Shown: one piece after another, positions 24,839 through 36,301 of the stretch
How the letters are laid out: each line of letters begins with the position of its first letter
Position numbering within the stretch: the stretch's first letter is position 1
Origin: Rhyzopertha dominica
Taxonomy: Eukaryota; Arthropoda; Insecta; Coleoptera; Bostrichidae
NCBI GenBank assembly: GCA_025024175.1
Contig: QCXZ01000137.1
Location: 74,028,680 to 74,092,679, forward strand
Direction: 5' to 3'
Length of the DNA stretch: 64,000 bases
Program-made: the position numbers and the translations under genes
Notes under the pieces: generated by a model
The model's database searches: none
Told to the model about the DNA's origin: nothing
Seen by the model: only the letters and a program-made list of their open reading frames with translations

Positions 24839-27800
24839 TTAATGAGATATCCTTGATTTAAATGCCTGCTTAAACGTATTGAGTCCTTCGCGCACTATCC
24901 CTAAAGTGGCAGGTACAGTTTCCATTTTGTTCAACCATTCATGGAGCCTTGGATGTTTGCTAGCATCAACAGGGGTCACAATATTTGCACTGGATGCAGT
25001 CGCAAAGATACAAAAGTCTGCTATTGTTAGTTGATCGCCGGCAATCCACGAATTGTGTTCCAAGAATTTCTCCATAATTTCATAGGCCTCATTCAGTTTG
25101 TCTATACTTTCTTGAGAAACGCTGGTTGCTCCCTCGAAGAATACAGGTCTCTGAAAAAAGGATATTTATTTTTGTGACATAGTAAACAAGGGGCCAAGTC
25201 CAAAATTTGAGTGTAAATTAACTGCATAACCAAACTGACATACTAACTTTTATCTGAAAAAAGGCAGGTCGTTAAATATTATATGGGGCAATGTTATACC
25301 ATATACATAAGTGCCAATGTTCGCTAACATTTAATAAAGGAGATAGTAATTAGCAAAAGAGTCCTTGAAATATTACGGTGTGGTAAGTTTTGGTATCAAG
25401 ATTGCAAATTCGTGTATGTAAGCAAAATTAAACACATTTTTATATTTCTACCTTTTACCGAAAATCAAAGCATCATTATTTGGTTTGAAAAGAAAATTGA
25501 TTATTCAAAACAATCTTATGGCATGTTTCTTTTTTCAATTTATACAACTAGTATATTTTAGGATTTGACATATATCGAAGAATCAATACAAGAAATGTGA
25601 CAGTGATGGTTCAGCAAAAGATCCAAATTACGAGTTATTGGACTATTCAAACGAAAATGATGCAAATAATCTCAATGTAAATTATTCGGTTACAGCTAAT
25701 TTTGATGTATACATGAAGTTATTCAAATAAGTTCAATAATAATAATAATGAGGAAGTTCAATCAGAGAAAAGATTTGGACAATTCATCAGCATGTGACGG
25801 GGTATACAAAGAAAAGAAGAACAGGAAAGGACTAAAAAGTGTACAAGGATGTATAGTTCGTGGAAAGAAAATGTGAGAAATAAACAGAAAGAAAATGGAA
25901 AGAAATATATGACTAAAATGGGAAATATTAACCTACCTAGGTATGATCAAGATCATTTTATAGCATAAACAATCAAGAAAATTACAAAACGCAGAAAAGG
26001 CAAAAAGGACAAAATACGCCATTTAAAGACAGCCGTTGAAAGTTTTCTATGCAGTATATGCTATCAAAGAGAGGACATAGTGTTGAAGTTTGTCAAAGTT
26101 TGATGCATCTTTAATCCCACTCTTAAGAAAATGAGAGTTGCCATTGAGATAAAACGAGCTAATGACTCACATAGGTATTTGCTCGGAAGATACACAAGCG
26201 ATAAGATAAGAGAAAGAACTTCATAAGGTCGCGTATTAACAGTTTCCGAAATTATACAAACCATTACTCTTGACAACAAACAAAAAGACGCCTTGAATTT
26301 TCTATTGCCCAAAATCATCTTTACGTGAAGTACTGCGAAAAGAAAAATCTAAAACCAGAAAAGCAGTTACTGCATCGTCAAATCTTTAATGAACTTTCAT
26401 TTCATACTCCTGTAAACGATACTTATGCAAAAGGCGACAGATTTTATTTAAAGTTGCAAGGATATGACAACAAATAACTAATGAGGGAAGAAGGTTGAAC
26501 TTTATATAGGAGAACAAAAAAGACATTTCAATTTGGTTGAAACGGCTGACAAATAAAGGTCATTTGATAAGGATACATGAAGGACAACACGTTTACTGTT
26601 AATAACTTCAATTGACTTGTTTGACGGCGCTAAATGAAACATTTTATTAATAATATAATAATTATAACACTTGGTAATGTTTCAGATTTTATTGAGTTTA
26701 ACCTCTTACATGTTTCGGCTTATTAGGCCTTTCTCAAAGAGTTTACAAAACGAAACTGTTGCTTAAAGTTAGATGCAGATCCCACGAGCCTCTATACCTA
26801 CGAGCGGGTGACATTTATGGCAGCCATAAATGTCACCCGCTCGTAGGTATAGAGGCTCGTGGGATCTGCATCTAACTTTAAGCAACAGTTTCGTTTTGTA
26901 AACTCTTTGAGAAAGGCCTAATAAGCCGAAACATGTAAGAGGTTAAACTCAATAAAATCTGAAACATTACCAAGTGTTATAATTATTATATTACGTTTAC
27001 TGTTGCTTTATTTGACTTGCAAAAATTCTTGCCTACTTAGTAATTTCGTAATAGTATTTCATGCTACAAGAGGTAGCTCTAGACGTACAATCTGAGGCTA
27101 TATCAAACCAAAACTAGTGAACTTGAGTACTTGCTTTGTCTTTACCCAGGAGAAATAAAATTTTAAATTTATATAGCGATTCCTGCTCTGGTCAAAATCG
27201 CAACATTTATGTGGCCGTGATGATGTGCTATTTCCTGAAAGAATGCTAAAAAACAGGATTTAGTTTGAGACAAGCCATGCTCAATTGCCCATATGGAGGC
27301 TGACACCATCCATGCAGCCGCTGAAACATATTAAAAGAAAACAACACCTAAAATAGAAGTGCCTCATGACTAGATTAATTTCATAACTGTCTGTATGTTC
27401 GCCATTGCAAGCCATAGAATTGTTATAAAATGTTTTTCTTACAACCTGTCATTCAATGGCAAAAAGAGGAGTGAGGCGAAGTCTTCCACTGGATGTAAAT
27501 AAAATTAATGAAGTTTACAATTCGGGATAAATACAAAATATAATATAAAACCAACTTCAATAATAAAAATGAGTTTTTAAGAAATCACTTAAGAGGCAGT
27601 CTCATTTGAGAAATTGGATTTTCTTGTAACAGAACCAATGCAGGTCCACGACATATAGAAGAACAAAACTATAGTATGTATTATATGAGGTGCATAGCCA
27701 GTGATTTGTAGTTGTACATAGTATATGTATGTAAATAACACATTTTTATTCAGGTACCATTTGTAAAAAGAAAAGGTTGTAAAAAAATCTTATCAACAAA

Positions 27801-28431
27801 ATTGTGTACGCCCAACAATTTCATTTGCTGGGTTCTTTAGCATCCTATTTGCGGCGTCATTATGTAATTAATAATTCCTTTTATAAACGACCTTAGAAAA
27901 GACCTAGTCATTTAAACGCTTAGATATCTCTTGAAGCCTCTAAATTCTGTGAACAAACGTAGTTACTCAAGTATGTTGTTCTTAATATTTACAATTCACT
28001 CATAATTAACTATTAACGTTGTTAGTGTACTTACAACACTCGCTGCCCATCGATAAAATAATATTCCGTTGTCGAAGTGCAGTCTCTCTTGAACCTTCCC
28101 CCTCTTTTTGAGGTCTTCTGGATAAAGGGAATCATCCTTGGCGTATTTTCCCACTAAGTAGGAACAAATAGCGTGACTGTCGGCAAGATAGAATCCGTCG
28201 TCATCAAGCAGTGGTACGGTATGTTGTGGATTCATCTGCAGCCATTAATACGTAACTATTACAAAATTAATAGAAACATTTACTCACCTTCAAATACTCG
28301 GGAGTTTTGTTCTGCCCATTGAACAAATCAACCTTCTCAAATTCTAGTTCTACACCCAAGGTTCTGGCTGTTATCAAAACTGACCTTACCGGTGGACTTG
28401 GCGGTATTATCATATACAATTTAGGCGCCAT
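24839..28431 (-). CDS. GST gene F, epsilon-like glutathione S-transferase, complete, 3 exons
   Basis: Exons are 28288-28431 (48 codons), 28035-28235 (67) and 24839-25150 (103 plus stop), giving 218 residues. Donors are GTGAGT and GTAAGT and acceptors end in CAG. Exon 1 starts MAPKLYM with an extra residue before S-P-P-V-R, so the putative catalytic Ser is residue 12. Exon 2 has HTVPLLDDDG and DSHAICSYLV, and it ends YRWAASV, unlike all other copies. Exon 3 starts RPVFFEG, has WIAGDQLTIADF and ends SRISH. It is the most upstream gene of the visible array. Intron 2 is 2.9 kb and has taken up a decayed DNA-transposon relic (25600-26480) and a 343-bp perfect palindrome (26651-26993). Splicing must remove both. 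Confidence 0.94.
25600..26480 (+). pseudogene. Decayed DNA-transposon protein relic inside GST F intron 2
   Basis: Plus-strand fragments read DPNYELLDYSNEN (near 25630), then a basic K-x-W-K-x-N-V-R-x-K-x-x-x-N-G-K-x-Y stretch (near 25830-25920), then CQREDIV (near 26066), and further on KNLKPEKQ and SFHTPVNDTYAKGDRF (near 26350-26450). This order recalls a multi-copy insect family of cut-and-paste transposon proteins: an acidic start, an R-N-x-G-x-x-Y block, then S-F-x-x-P-x-x-D-x-C. Cys residues of that block are Tyr or Gly here. Frames are broken by stops. It lies opposite to the host gene. I cannot assign the superfamily. Confidence 0.5.
26651..26993. repeat. Perfect 343-bp palindrome (171-bp arms, 1-bp centre) in GST F intron 2
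   Basis: Positions 26651-26821 are the exact reverse complement of 26823-26993, with a single A at 26822 between them. I checked the arms base by base and found no mismatch. The match stops at once outside these limits. Each arm contains TTTGAGAAAGGCC-TAATAA-GCCGAAAC (plus strand 26906-26932 and its mirror), a hammerhead-like block related to the one at about 42249-42282. It may be a fold-back element, a recent inverted duplication of a retroelement end, or a chimeric read joined into the assembly. Confidence 0.97.
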
Positions 28432-29700
28432 CGTACTACCTGTGTGTATCTGACACGCGTTCGGCTCAAAACTGAATTTAATAGTACAATAGATATCTAC
28501 CTGTATCTGTGATATTTAACGATAATGATATTCTGCTGCGTCACAATATACGTCATGTTATCAAGCAAAATTTGGTATGGCAAATTGATATTTTTCTACA
28601 AGTGTATGTTATGATGACTAATTGTGTCTTTGATAAACAACAGCTGCAGATAACTGGTCTAAGAATATATTTTTTCTGTTTAGCACTTTTGCGTGATTAT
28701 TGCGTTGTGTATTGTCATCGCTTCTGTTTCAGTATGCCTCCATATTTTATATAAACACCATGAGTATTCTGTTTAGGGCTTAGGGACTAAAAGCCTGATG
28801 TTTGCACCGTTTCTGTTAAGATCACTAATAATGATGAATTTTAGAAAGATTGGCTAAGCAAAGATTAGCCGATAATTTCGGAGAACAGTTTAATCTTAAA
28901 AATATTTATGCCATCAATCAGTTTTTTAATGCTAATTTGTTAGTTTCTTAATCGGCTAGTTTCTATAACTAGAATTATGTTCCGTCGGTTTCTTGTATTG
29001 GGCTTGTTATACTTTTTTGAGAAACCTACATACCTAGCAGCATTTTTTGCATGAACTCTTCTGGATGTGATATATTAGTTTTTTAATCAGAAACCTTTTA
29101 TGAAGCTCAGCTGAGTTAACTTGAAGGCTATGGTGTATCATATCAGCACCAAAACAGATAACGCATTGTGACTATGCACTTCATGCTGTCCTATCGTCAA
29201 GCGACCTGCGATGGGTACGTGTGTATATAAAAATACAGTAATGTATCCGATAAGATATCTACAATTATCGGAAACATTATATTTCAAGCAAACAGGACAT
29301 GTAAATAGGAAAATGCATGTCACCGCATTTAATGCCAGAAAGTTGTTAGCAATAAATATAGACTGAAAGAGATTCACAATGTTTCTTTTTAACGGTCGTA
29401 ATTGTATTGGCAGAAGTAAACCTAAAGTCAGTTTTAGTCATAGGTTAGGCTTTGCATAGATTGCATTACCAGATATTCTGTAGAAACAACTGTACATCTG
29501 ACATAATCATCAACTAGCCGTAACTGTACTCTAAATATGTTATGGATTCCGCAAGTAGGTCTACACTTTCAAAAAGTAAGGGTTTCTGAAAGAATAGTAG
29601 GATTAGACTGAAATTTTCTGAATTTATAAACAAACCAATTGGCCACGCTTTTCACATAATCTGATCTGTTGTCTTGCCAACTAAGAGCTTTTTGTAAAGT
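28432..29700. other. Upstream flank of GST F and intergenic, nothing recognised
   Basis: This begins with the gene F promoter region. Short ORFs on both strands show no domain. A chance splice-acceptor-like CTTTCAG with a short KPLLFES reading (near 29585, minus) looks like a GST exon 3 start, but the resemblance stops within ten residues. Confidence 0.45.
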
Positions 29701-29860
29701 CAAAAGATGTCTTACCGCTGTTCTGATAGCATTCGCTACGATGTACTAGGATCTTCAAATAATATTCTCCGTCCACAGTTCTCTACCCATCAGAATGTAG
29801 TCTGCAAGAACAAAGAACCCTGTGAATCCCAATAAACCCTCTCCATAACCTTATTTAATT
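29701..29860 (-). pseudogene. Mariner-type transposase relic (short)
   Basis: The minus strand gives VYWDSQG in one frame, then a D-Y-I-L-M-G-R-E-L block, and ANAIRTAVRHL in another. This fits the mariner V-F-W-D-x-x-G, second catalytic Asp (D-Y/F) and L-R-E-A-I-R-x-K-R order. It is short and frame-shifted, so the call is tentative. Confidence 0.42.
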
Positions 29861-30959
29861 TGTTGGAAAATTATGCTTCAATATTTATCATATCGTAAAT
29901 TTTTTGTGCACCGTCATAGAATACAAATTAAAATATCGTGTATGTATCCTTTTTGCCAATGTGACACCTTCCCTTTATCATTTTTAAAAGCGTTACTCAA
30001 ATAATTTTTCTATAGAACCATCAATCGATTCGAACCAACCATCAGCGCTTTAAAATTCGACCGCAAAGATTTAACAATTGCAACAGGGTTAGCGTGATCT
30101 AGTTGGTATTCTATCAGCTCGCACAATCCCTTCGTAATGACCACCGTGACGCCTGCAATCGCGGTTAATGGCTAATTGTTNGCAATAAAAGGCCGNAAGC
30201 GCCCAAATATAGGACAGATGNATCCCCATTTCCCCAGTCGCTTTCTGTTTTCGGAAATTCCGATGATCTAATTGAAAACACTGCAGCAAAAATGTGATGT
30301 AATAATTCTAGTTTAATTTTTAAAAATTCTCGAATTTTTAATTAAATCTTTAGTACAAAACTGTATCATATGTACCTCTACTGGCGCTTAAAAGTTATAA
30401 AGCACCCAGAATAAAAATTGCTTTTAATGTTTTTATATTAACTGTGTTTAGTGTTCATGCTGGAGCGAGAGGTTAAAATTTGGTTAAACAAGAAGAATCA
30501 GCAAGAATTTAATAATGTGCTGCGCGGCTGCGGCTACTACATCACCCTAAATTGTAACTCTGCAACGCATAGACCGAATTAAGTTGTCGACGTATTCTCG
30601 TGGTAGGCAGTCTCAAGCCTAATGAGTACTTTCGCAGTTATTCCAAAATCTTAGGTGACTGTAGCAATCTCGAAGGTGTTATGCTGATAGTTTCCATAGA
30701 TGGTGAGGTGATAAACCAATAAGTGTTGGGTGTGATGTGCTAATTAATTCGAAGTATCATGTATATTTAAGCATTTATTAACTGAACTGTTCACCCCGAT
30801 ATTGAAAATACTTAAGTCCATGCGGTACAGGTTTATACATACTGTTGCATACTCGTGGTAGTTACAACACAACAGTGGATGTGGCATTACCTTGTAAAGT
30901 GTCTATAGTTTAATGGGCTTCTAGATATCTTGTTGGAAAACGGCGTTGGAGATAGCCTG

Positions 30960-31926
30960 AATGTAGTTGTAGTTGCTACATGCGTGTTTCATTCATAATC
31001 GCCATTCACTTGTACAGCAGAGGAGGAAATAGTCGCTAGATGCAAGTTCGGGAGTCGGGACTGTAAGGCGGGTAGTCAAAAAGTTCTTAACGTAAGCGGC
31101 AAATCTCATTGTTTACGGTATCGCATTGTGGAAGAGGAATACCCCCGTCTAAAGTATCCCCGCCTATGATTTTGGATCACTCACCTCAGTTTGGTGAGCG
31201 TATTGCAGTACGTAGTAACTGTAATTGTTGTCTCACGTTCCGTGAATTCAACCAAAAGAAGGTCCTTATCCCATAAAACGATAGCCATTGTCTTGCTAGT
31301 CGGGTAAGAAGAATTTTTTCTGTTTTGATGAAGATGAATGGCGCCATGCACTGCATTGACTGTTCTTTGTTATGGGGATGTCACAGGATACCCACGTTTA
31401 GTCGTGGGAAAACAAGTCATCTACTTCCTTTGTAAAACCATCAAAAAACGTCCGTTCACTTGGTATTCTTTGCTCTTTGCGCTGATCCGTAAATAATTTT
31501 GTTACCCATCTTGCACACCATTTGTTATATCTAAACTTTTCCGCAACAATTTTGAATATGGTGATCAGATGAAAGCTTTTGCTCCACCTGTTGAACGAAT
31601 TTATCGGTCTGGACACTGGGCCTGCCACTCCGCTCTTCATCATACTCATTAGTATCCACCCGATTGTCTAACCTTCCCTTCACCTATTGTAGCTGATCCA
31701 TAAACAAGCCGTAACTCTTTGTGAATTTGAGCGGCTGAGGGCCCTTTTGCATACAAAAAAAATGCACTTCGCAACTGACGGTAACGATTGTTGCGGAGGT
31801 TGTTGACTGCTATCACTAGCAAACAACTGACACAACACAAACACTTTCGTGCCTTCGCAGAAAATCAATAGATGGCGCTGTATGCGTACAGCTTTGTTTG
31901 AACCATCAATTTACGAATATGCCTCG
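30960..31926 (-). pseudogene. Mariner transposon relic with one terminal repeat
   Basis: From 31926 down the minus strand there is a terminal-repeat-like CGAGGCATATTCGTAAATT next to a TA dinucleotide. The helix-turn-helix region follows (LYAKGPSAAQIHKEL, near 31780), then GVAGPVS, CARWVTKLFTDQRKEQR (near 31530), and the mariner block around the first Asp (S-H-D-stop-T-W-V for D-E-T-W-V, near 31400). Then come a Q-C-S-A-W-R-H motif and A-I-V-L-W-D. A FHNA-like copy of H-D-N-A-R-P and DYPPYSPD (near 31065) end it. Several stops and shifts kill it. The other terminal repeat was not found. Confidence 0.8.
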
Positions 31927-33189
31927 TAATTTCTAGGATATTTGTAAAATTTCCAATTTGCCACACTTCCATTTATGACATGAGTTTACAGATCATTGAG
32001 CTGTTGCAGTGAGCTGGATTACTAAAATAAACTGTAGGTGATCTGTAAAGGAAAAAATTAGATTGCACGACTTTGATTGTATTTCTCTTAGTAAAATTCT
32101 AAAGCTTGCGGAATATTAAATTTGATTTACTTACATCAATGTAACAATTTAATTAAAACGCAGCAGTCACTGTTCCTTAATAAAAACTCCTAAAATGACG
32201 TCCACCTACAGTGAAACATGAAATATTAATTTAGGGGATGTTTTCTTTGTCGAAATGAAATACGAGCGAGGAAAAATCCTTTTCTTAAGCTTTATTATAA
32301 TTACCTACGTTACAGAATTACAGGAATCTCTGCTAATGAAAGACAGTAGAGAAGGAGGCAGGTTCCAACACCGTTATAAAAAATAAACAAGACATTTTAA
32401 TTAAAATATCCCACGGGAGTGCGATCCACAGTGTTGAATAAATATCAAACTGGGGGAGAAAACGGGACGCAACGGAACATATGTAAACGAAGACTGTATA
32501 CACTCCTTTCGGATAAGTTAATTTTATCTGAAACAATGTAATTACCCGGCGTTGGCTCGCTGCAGATAAGAGTCTTATCAACGCCCCGAGCACGCACTTA
32601 ACGTAATAAACGTAATTTACAAACGAACTTGCCAGACATTTAAAAGACGGCCTGCCGAGGAAGTTGTTACCGCTCATGAATAACTGCTTTTATAGCAATT
32701 GGAACTACAAATTTACATTCGTGAAACACGCCTAATCAGTCATACTAAGTGTTGCTGTGGAGGATTTCAATTAATCAATGGCTGCTACTTAATTGGGCAA
32801 CTCTATAGAGCGGCTTCCAAAGGCGTGCTGCGTATATAAAAACTACTACTAATTATAATACAAACATTCTACTGGCACACTCAGGGCGAATCCATGTTGA
32901 AAGAGGAAATCTTCCGTCGAAAATTAGAATTTCTAACCAGCATCAGTAAGGTAACATTCAGTGATGTGGGTGTGTAAAACTTGAAAGTGTCCGATGCAGA
33001 TAATTTCGACTTTAGCAGTACTAGGGTCTACTTTTCCGTCAGTCAATGCTAATAGGTGCCTCAGTAAGGCATGAAGTCGACTGCGCTGCATGATAGTTGA
33101 AATATGATATGCAAAATTAAACCTTAAGCGCTGTAGAAGGCACTCAGATGGGAAGCCAAAATAAACAGACCAGCTCCAGCTGGAAACGA
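31927..33189. other. Intergenic; GC-moderate segment at 32330-32700 not identified
   Basis: Most is AT-rich. The 32330-32700 part is less AT-rich and supports a 114-codon minus-strand ORF with hydrophobic stretches and no known domain. It could be regulatory or chance. I do not call a gene. Confidence 0.35.
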
Positions 33190-34000
33190 CACTTTCGGGA
33201 ACGACTATCGCCTTCTCGATTTCCATACTGCTAGCTCCCTTCTTGCAGGCGTCTGACAGCCATAGCCCCAAAGACTTCCCGTTTCCAGCTTTTTGAGGAG
33301 CGTCCTCTTTTTTCCGTTCTGCCGGAGTATATTGCCAAACTTTCTTAGGCCATCTACTATCATTCTTTCCAGATGACCATACCACATCAGACGTTATGTT
33401 CCACTACTTCGTCTCCAGAAGTCCATTTTCATTGCTTTGTTTGGTTTTCTTAGTTACCTTAACATTCTACAGCACATCTTTCAGCTACTTCACTGATTCC
33501 TCATCATGTTAGAGTGAAGCCCAGGTATTTAAAAGCCTTACATCCCTTAATTTGTCCGTTCTCAACCTGTAGGTCTTCCACTAGCGCCCCACTTCTCATA
33601 CTCTTCCTTCAATTTTTCAAAACATATCGTCTGCATCAGCCGCTATGATAACTTGACCCTCAGCGAAAAGGAGAGTGTATAATGTGTCATCACCAATGCG
33701 TATTCCTATGCCCCTGCACTTATTATTTCAATTTTTAAGTGCCTCTTCAGGGTAAATTTTGAAAATCGTATGTGAAACGGTTCAGCCTTGTTGTGGCACC
33801 TATGTTATGGAAGATTCTGCCGACAATTTATTACCCATTTTAACTATCCCAAAACAGTTTTTGTAAAAGTTTCTAACTGCTTCAATATAAATTTCCGACA
33901 CGCCATTTTTTGAAGATGGTCCACAACTTATTATGTGGAACGGTGTCATAGACTTTTTGCAAATCCACTTTGCCATTGCCTAACCTAAGCCAGGATGAAA
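33190..34000 (-). pseudogene. LINE reverse transcriptase relic (minus strand)
   Basis: Frame-shifted minus-strand pieces in order are VDLQKVYDTVPHNKLW (near 33970-33920, the first catalytic Asp block), VRNFYKNCFGIVKMGNKLS, a Q-Q-G turn, IRIGDDTLYTLLFAEGQV (near 33690, the F-A-D-D position reads F-A-E-G), then WYGHLERM (near 33385-33360), the end motif of many non-LTR ORF2 proteins before an R-R-x-R-G-R-P-like tail. The catalytic Asp pair is lost and stops are frequent. The family (RTE or Jockey-like) is uncertain. Confidence 0.68.
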
Positions 34001-35818
34001 AAGGTGGAGGGGAAGAAGTAACAACCTCGTAAAGAAACCAGGGTTCAGCTGGCTCCGGCTGATAGCACCCTGTAAGGATTACCCTAGGATTACAGGTGAA
34101 GAGGTTAACGGTCATTTAATCAGATGTGTTCATTGTACCAATGCTTGAATGAGCGTAAGAACCAAAATACATGGACTGATCTCCACAGCCTAGTAAAGCA
34201 ATTAGGCTAGTGGAAACGCTAAAACGAGTGTTAATATTAAGAATTTAAATTAGTATAGGCTATTTTAGAAAACACCTTTTTTTAACAATATTCTCGAGAA
34301 AACTGCTGCGTTTCACTAGTTTCCGCGTGGATTACTAGTCAAAATTTTTGAGGAATTTTGAGAAAAATACATCACCGGTAAAACGAAATCACTTTTTAGC
34401 TTAATTCTTTAACTTAGGGGGGGACTTTTTACACACATTGTATGTTAGTTGTGCTATATCAAAAATCATGAGATTAGCATAATAACATTATAAAATACTT
34501 ATAAAGGAGTCTCCCTGTTAATAAGGCATATGCAGGGGCTATAATGGTAAGTGAGTTTTATGCAAATCAAATTTTGATGAATACAATAGCTTTGTGTAAC
34601 TAGAAAACGTAATTATATGAGTCATGATTAATAATTATTTCAGTATTCCTTAATTAGAAAAAATAGCGCCTGATACAACACCACAATAGTATCTACCGAA
34701 CAAAGGACTCTTTTTCACTTAATAAAACGCATGAGTCAATATTTAGCGGTTTTATGTAAGAACAATAGGTTCCGGGTTCCCCTTGTATACACCGCTAGCA
34801 GATCCTTTTTCCAAGGTTCAAAATCCATAACCTTGCACCTTGTACAAGACTTAAATTGTACTTACCTGCACTTGTGTTAATTATTTTTGTACTTGGAGTT
34901 ATTTTATCCTTTTTCTGAATTTTACGGTTGAATGTTTTTAAAATTAAAATAATACTAAACTAAAACTTTGTTCTTATGATTTCAAACGTACATTATTGGA
35001 AATGAAAGGCAATTAAAGAAAACAAATAACTCCATTTTTTGATGTGCACCACTCCTAACTATTCGAGAATCTAAGGATAATCTATAATAACTGATATTTG
35101 TTGCTGTATTTTATATACAAGGGTATGGACTGATGACAATACGAAAAAACTTCGTTTGTTTGACAAGCAAAGAAAATATAAAGACAAACCGTATTCTAAA
35201 GAATTTGTCATACGTATTGATAATTGGAACTTCCTGACAATTCGTTTTCCGCCTGATGGATTCCAAGCACATTGACGGGAAATACTTGCTTCAAAGGAAC
35301 CAATTTGTGTAGGCGACAGGTCATTTCCAACGGCGGCGTAGAAGATGTCTCACACATTTCAAATTTAATAATTCATTTTCAGCAGCCTGTCCGATAGTGG
35401 CACCCTCTACACAACCGATGAAGCTTATATGAACCGTCTGGGCTAAATATTGCATTCCCGCTCCCTTGACTGTCGAGATTCAGAATGTGCAATAAATAAT
35501 AAAAATCGTAAATTATAAAAATCCTGTCTTTATTAGCACTTTACGTAAAACTAAAAAAGTAAGGATAGTGGATACATTTACAATGCAAATCGTAGGGTAC
35601 CGCGACAGCGGGCAGGGCTCTACTACATAATGACGCAAACTATTCACCAACTGCTACCATAAATCTTGTTACGTCAAACTTAGTAACGAGATCAAGTTGC
35701 CGTTTCCAGCTTCCAGCATCTTAAGAAACTATAATTGCTATTTTATGTAACGGTTTATACAAGACAAAGCGAATTTTATGATAAATTGTATTGTGGCAGG
35801 CACATGCGAAAGCTGTTA
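34001..35818. other. Intergenic, probable further repeat debris
   Basis: 34001-34130 reads on the minus strand through an open frame with a Pro/Ser-rich end that joins the LINE relic. It may be part of the same insertion or a neighbouring repeat. The rest is AT-rich with no recognised feature. Confidence 0.35.
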
Positions 35819-36301
35819 CGAGGCATATTCATAAAGTGAGGACCATTTGCCTATATATATCACGATATACAAATTCACGGTATGCCATTGCGCATAATCG
35901 CAGCCTCGTTCATTTGTGACGTCACTCTCGAGCGAAAACCGTATTATAAGCGTACACTTAAACATCTGTATCTTTTTTGAAAATGTAGCCAGGAAGCTAA
36001 TTTTTTAAAGAATTGTTCCTTTACTTTTACGGTTCCTATGATGCAGAAATTTAATCTCGAAGCCTAGTTAATTAAAAAAAAAGTGAAAATTTCGTTTTTG
36101 ACGTGCGAGGAACTTCGTGTTAGAATATAGGTAAACATAAGCAGTGAATCAGTGCAACGTTAAGAAAGTGTTTAGACGTGTACACAGCGATTATGTGGAT
36201 AATGAAGTACGTTTGTAGGAAATAGACTGTAAAGAAATTACTTTTCTAAAAAAAAAATTTAATTAATTAAAAAACCGCCTTTACTTTACGAATACGCCCC
36301 G
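35819..36301. mobile_element. Mariner-type MITE, 483 bp, with about 28-bp terminal inverted repeats
   Basis: The left end reads CGAGGCATATTCATAAAGTG after a TA dinucleotide (35817-35818). The right end, reverse complemented, reads CGGGGCGTATTCGTAAAGTA. About 22 of 28 positions agree across the full repeats. The same terminal sequence bounds the mariner relic ending at 31926. The interior has no transposase frame, so this is a non-autonomous derivative. The right flank is TT where TA is expected. Confidence 0.75.

Noticed and set aside
29580..29592. GST exon 3-like start after an acceptor (KPLLFES, minus strand)
   Set aside because: The match ends within about ten residues. No W-I-A-G or I-A-D-F follows, and no exon 1 or 2 lies nearby, so it is chance.
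30089..30289. Fourth copy of the family A transposase (G-G-H-Y-E on the minus strand)
   Set aside because: Only one short block matches, with several N bases and no other motif in order.
32333..32677. 114-codon minus-strand ORF with hydrophobic runs
   Set aside because: No known family, no promoter or splice evidence. It could be chance in a GC-moderate block.
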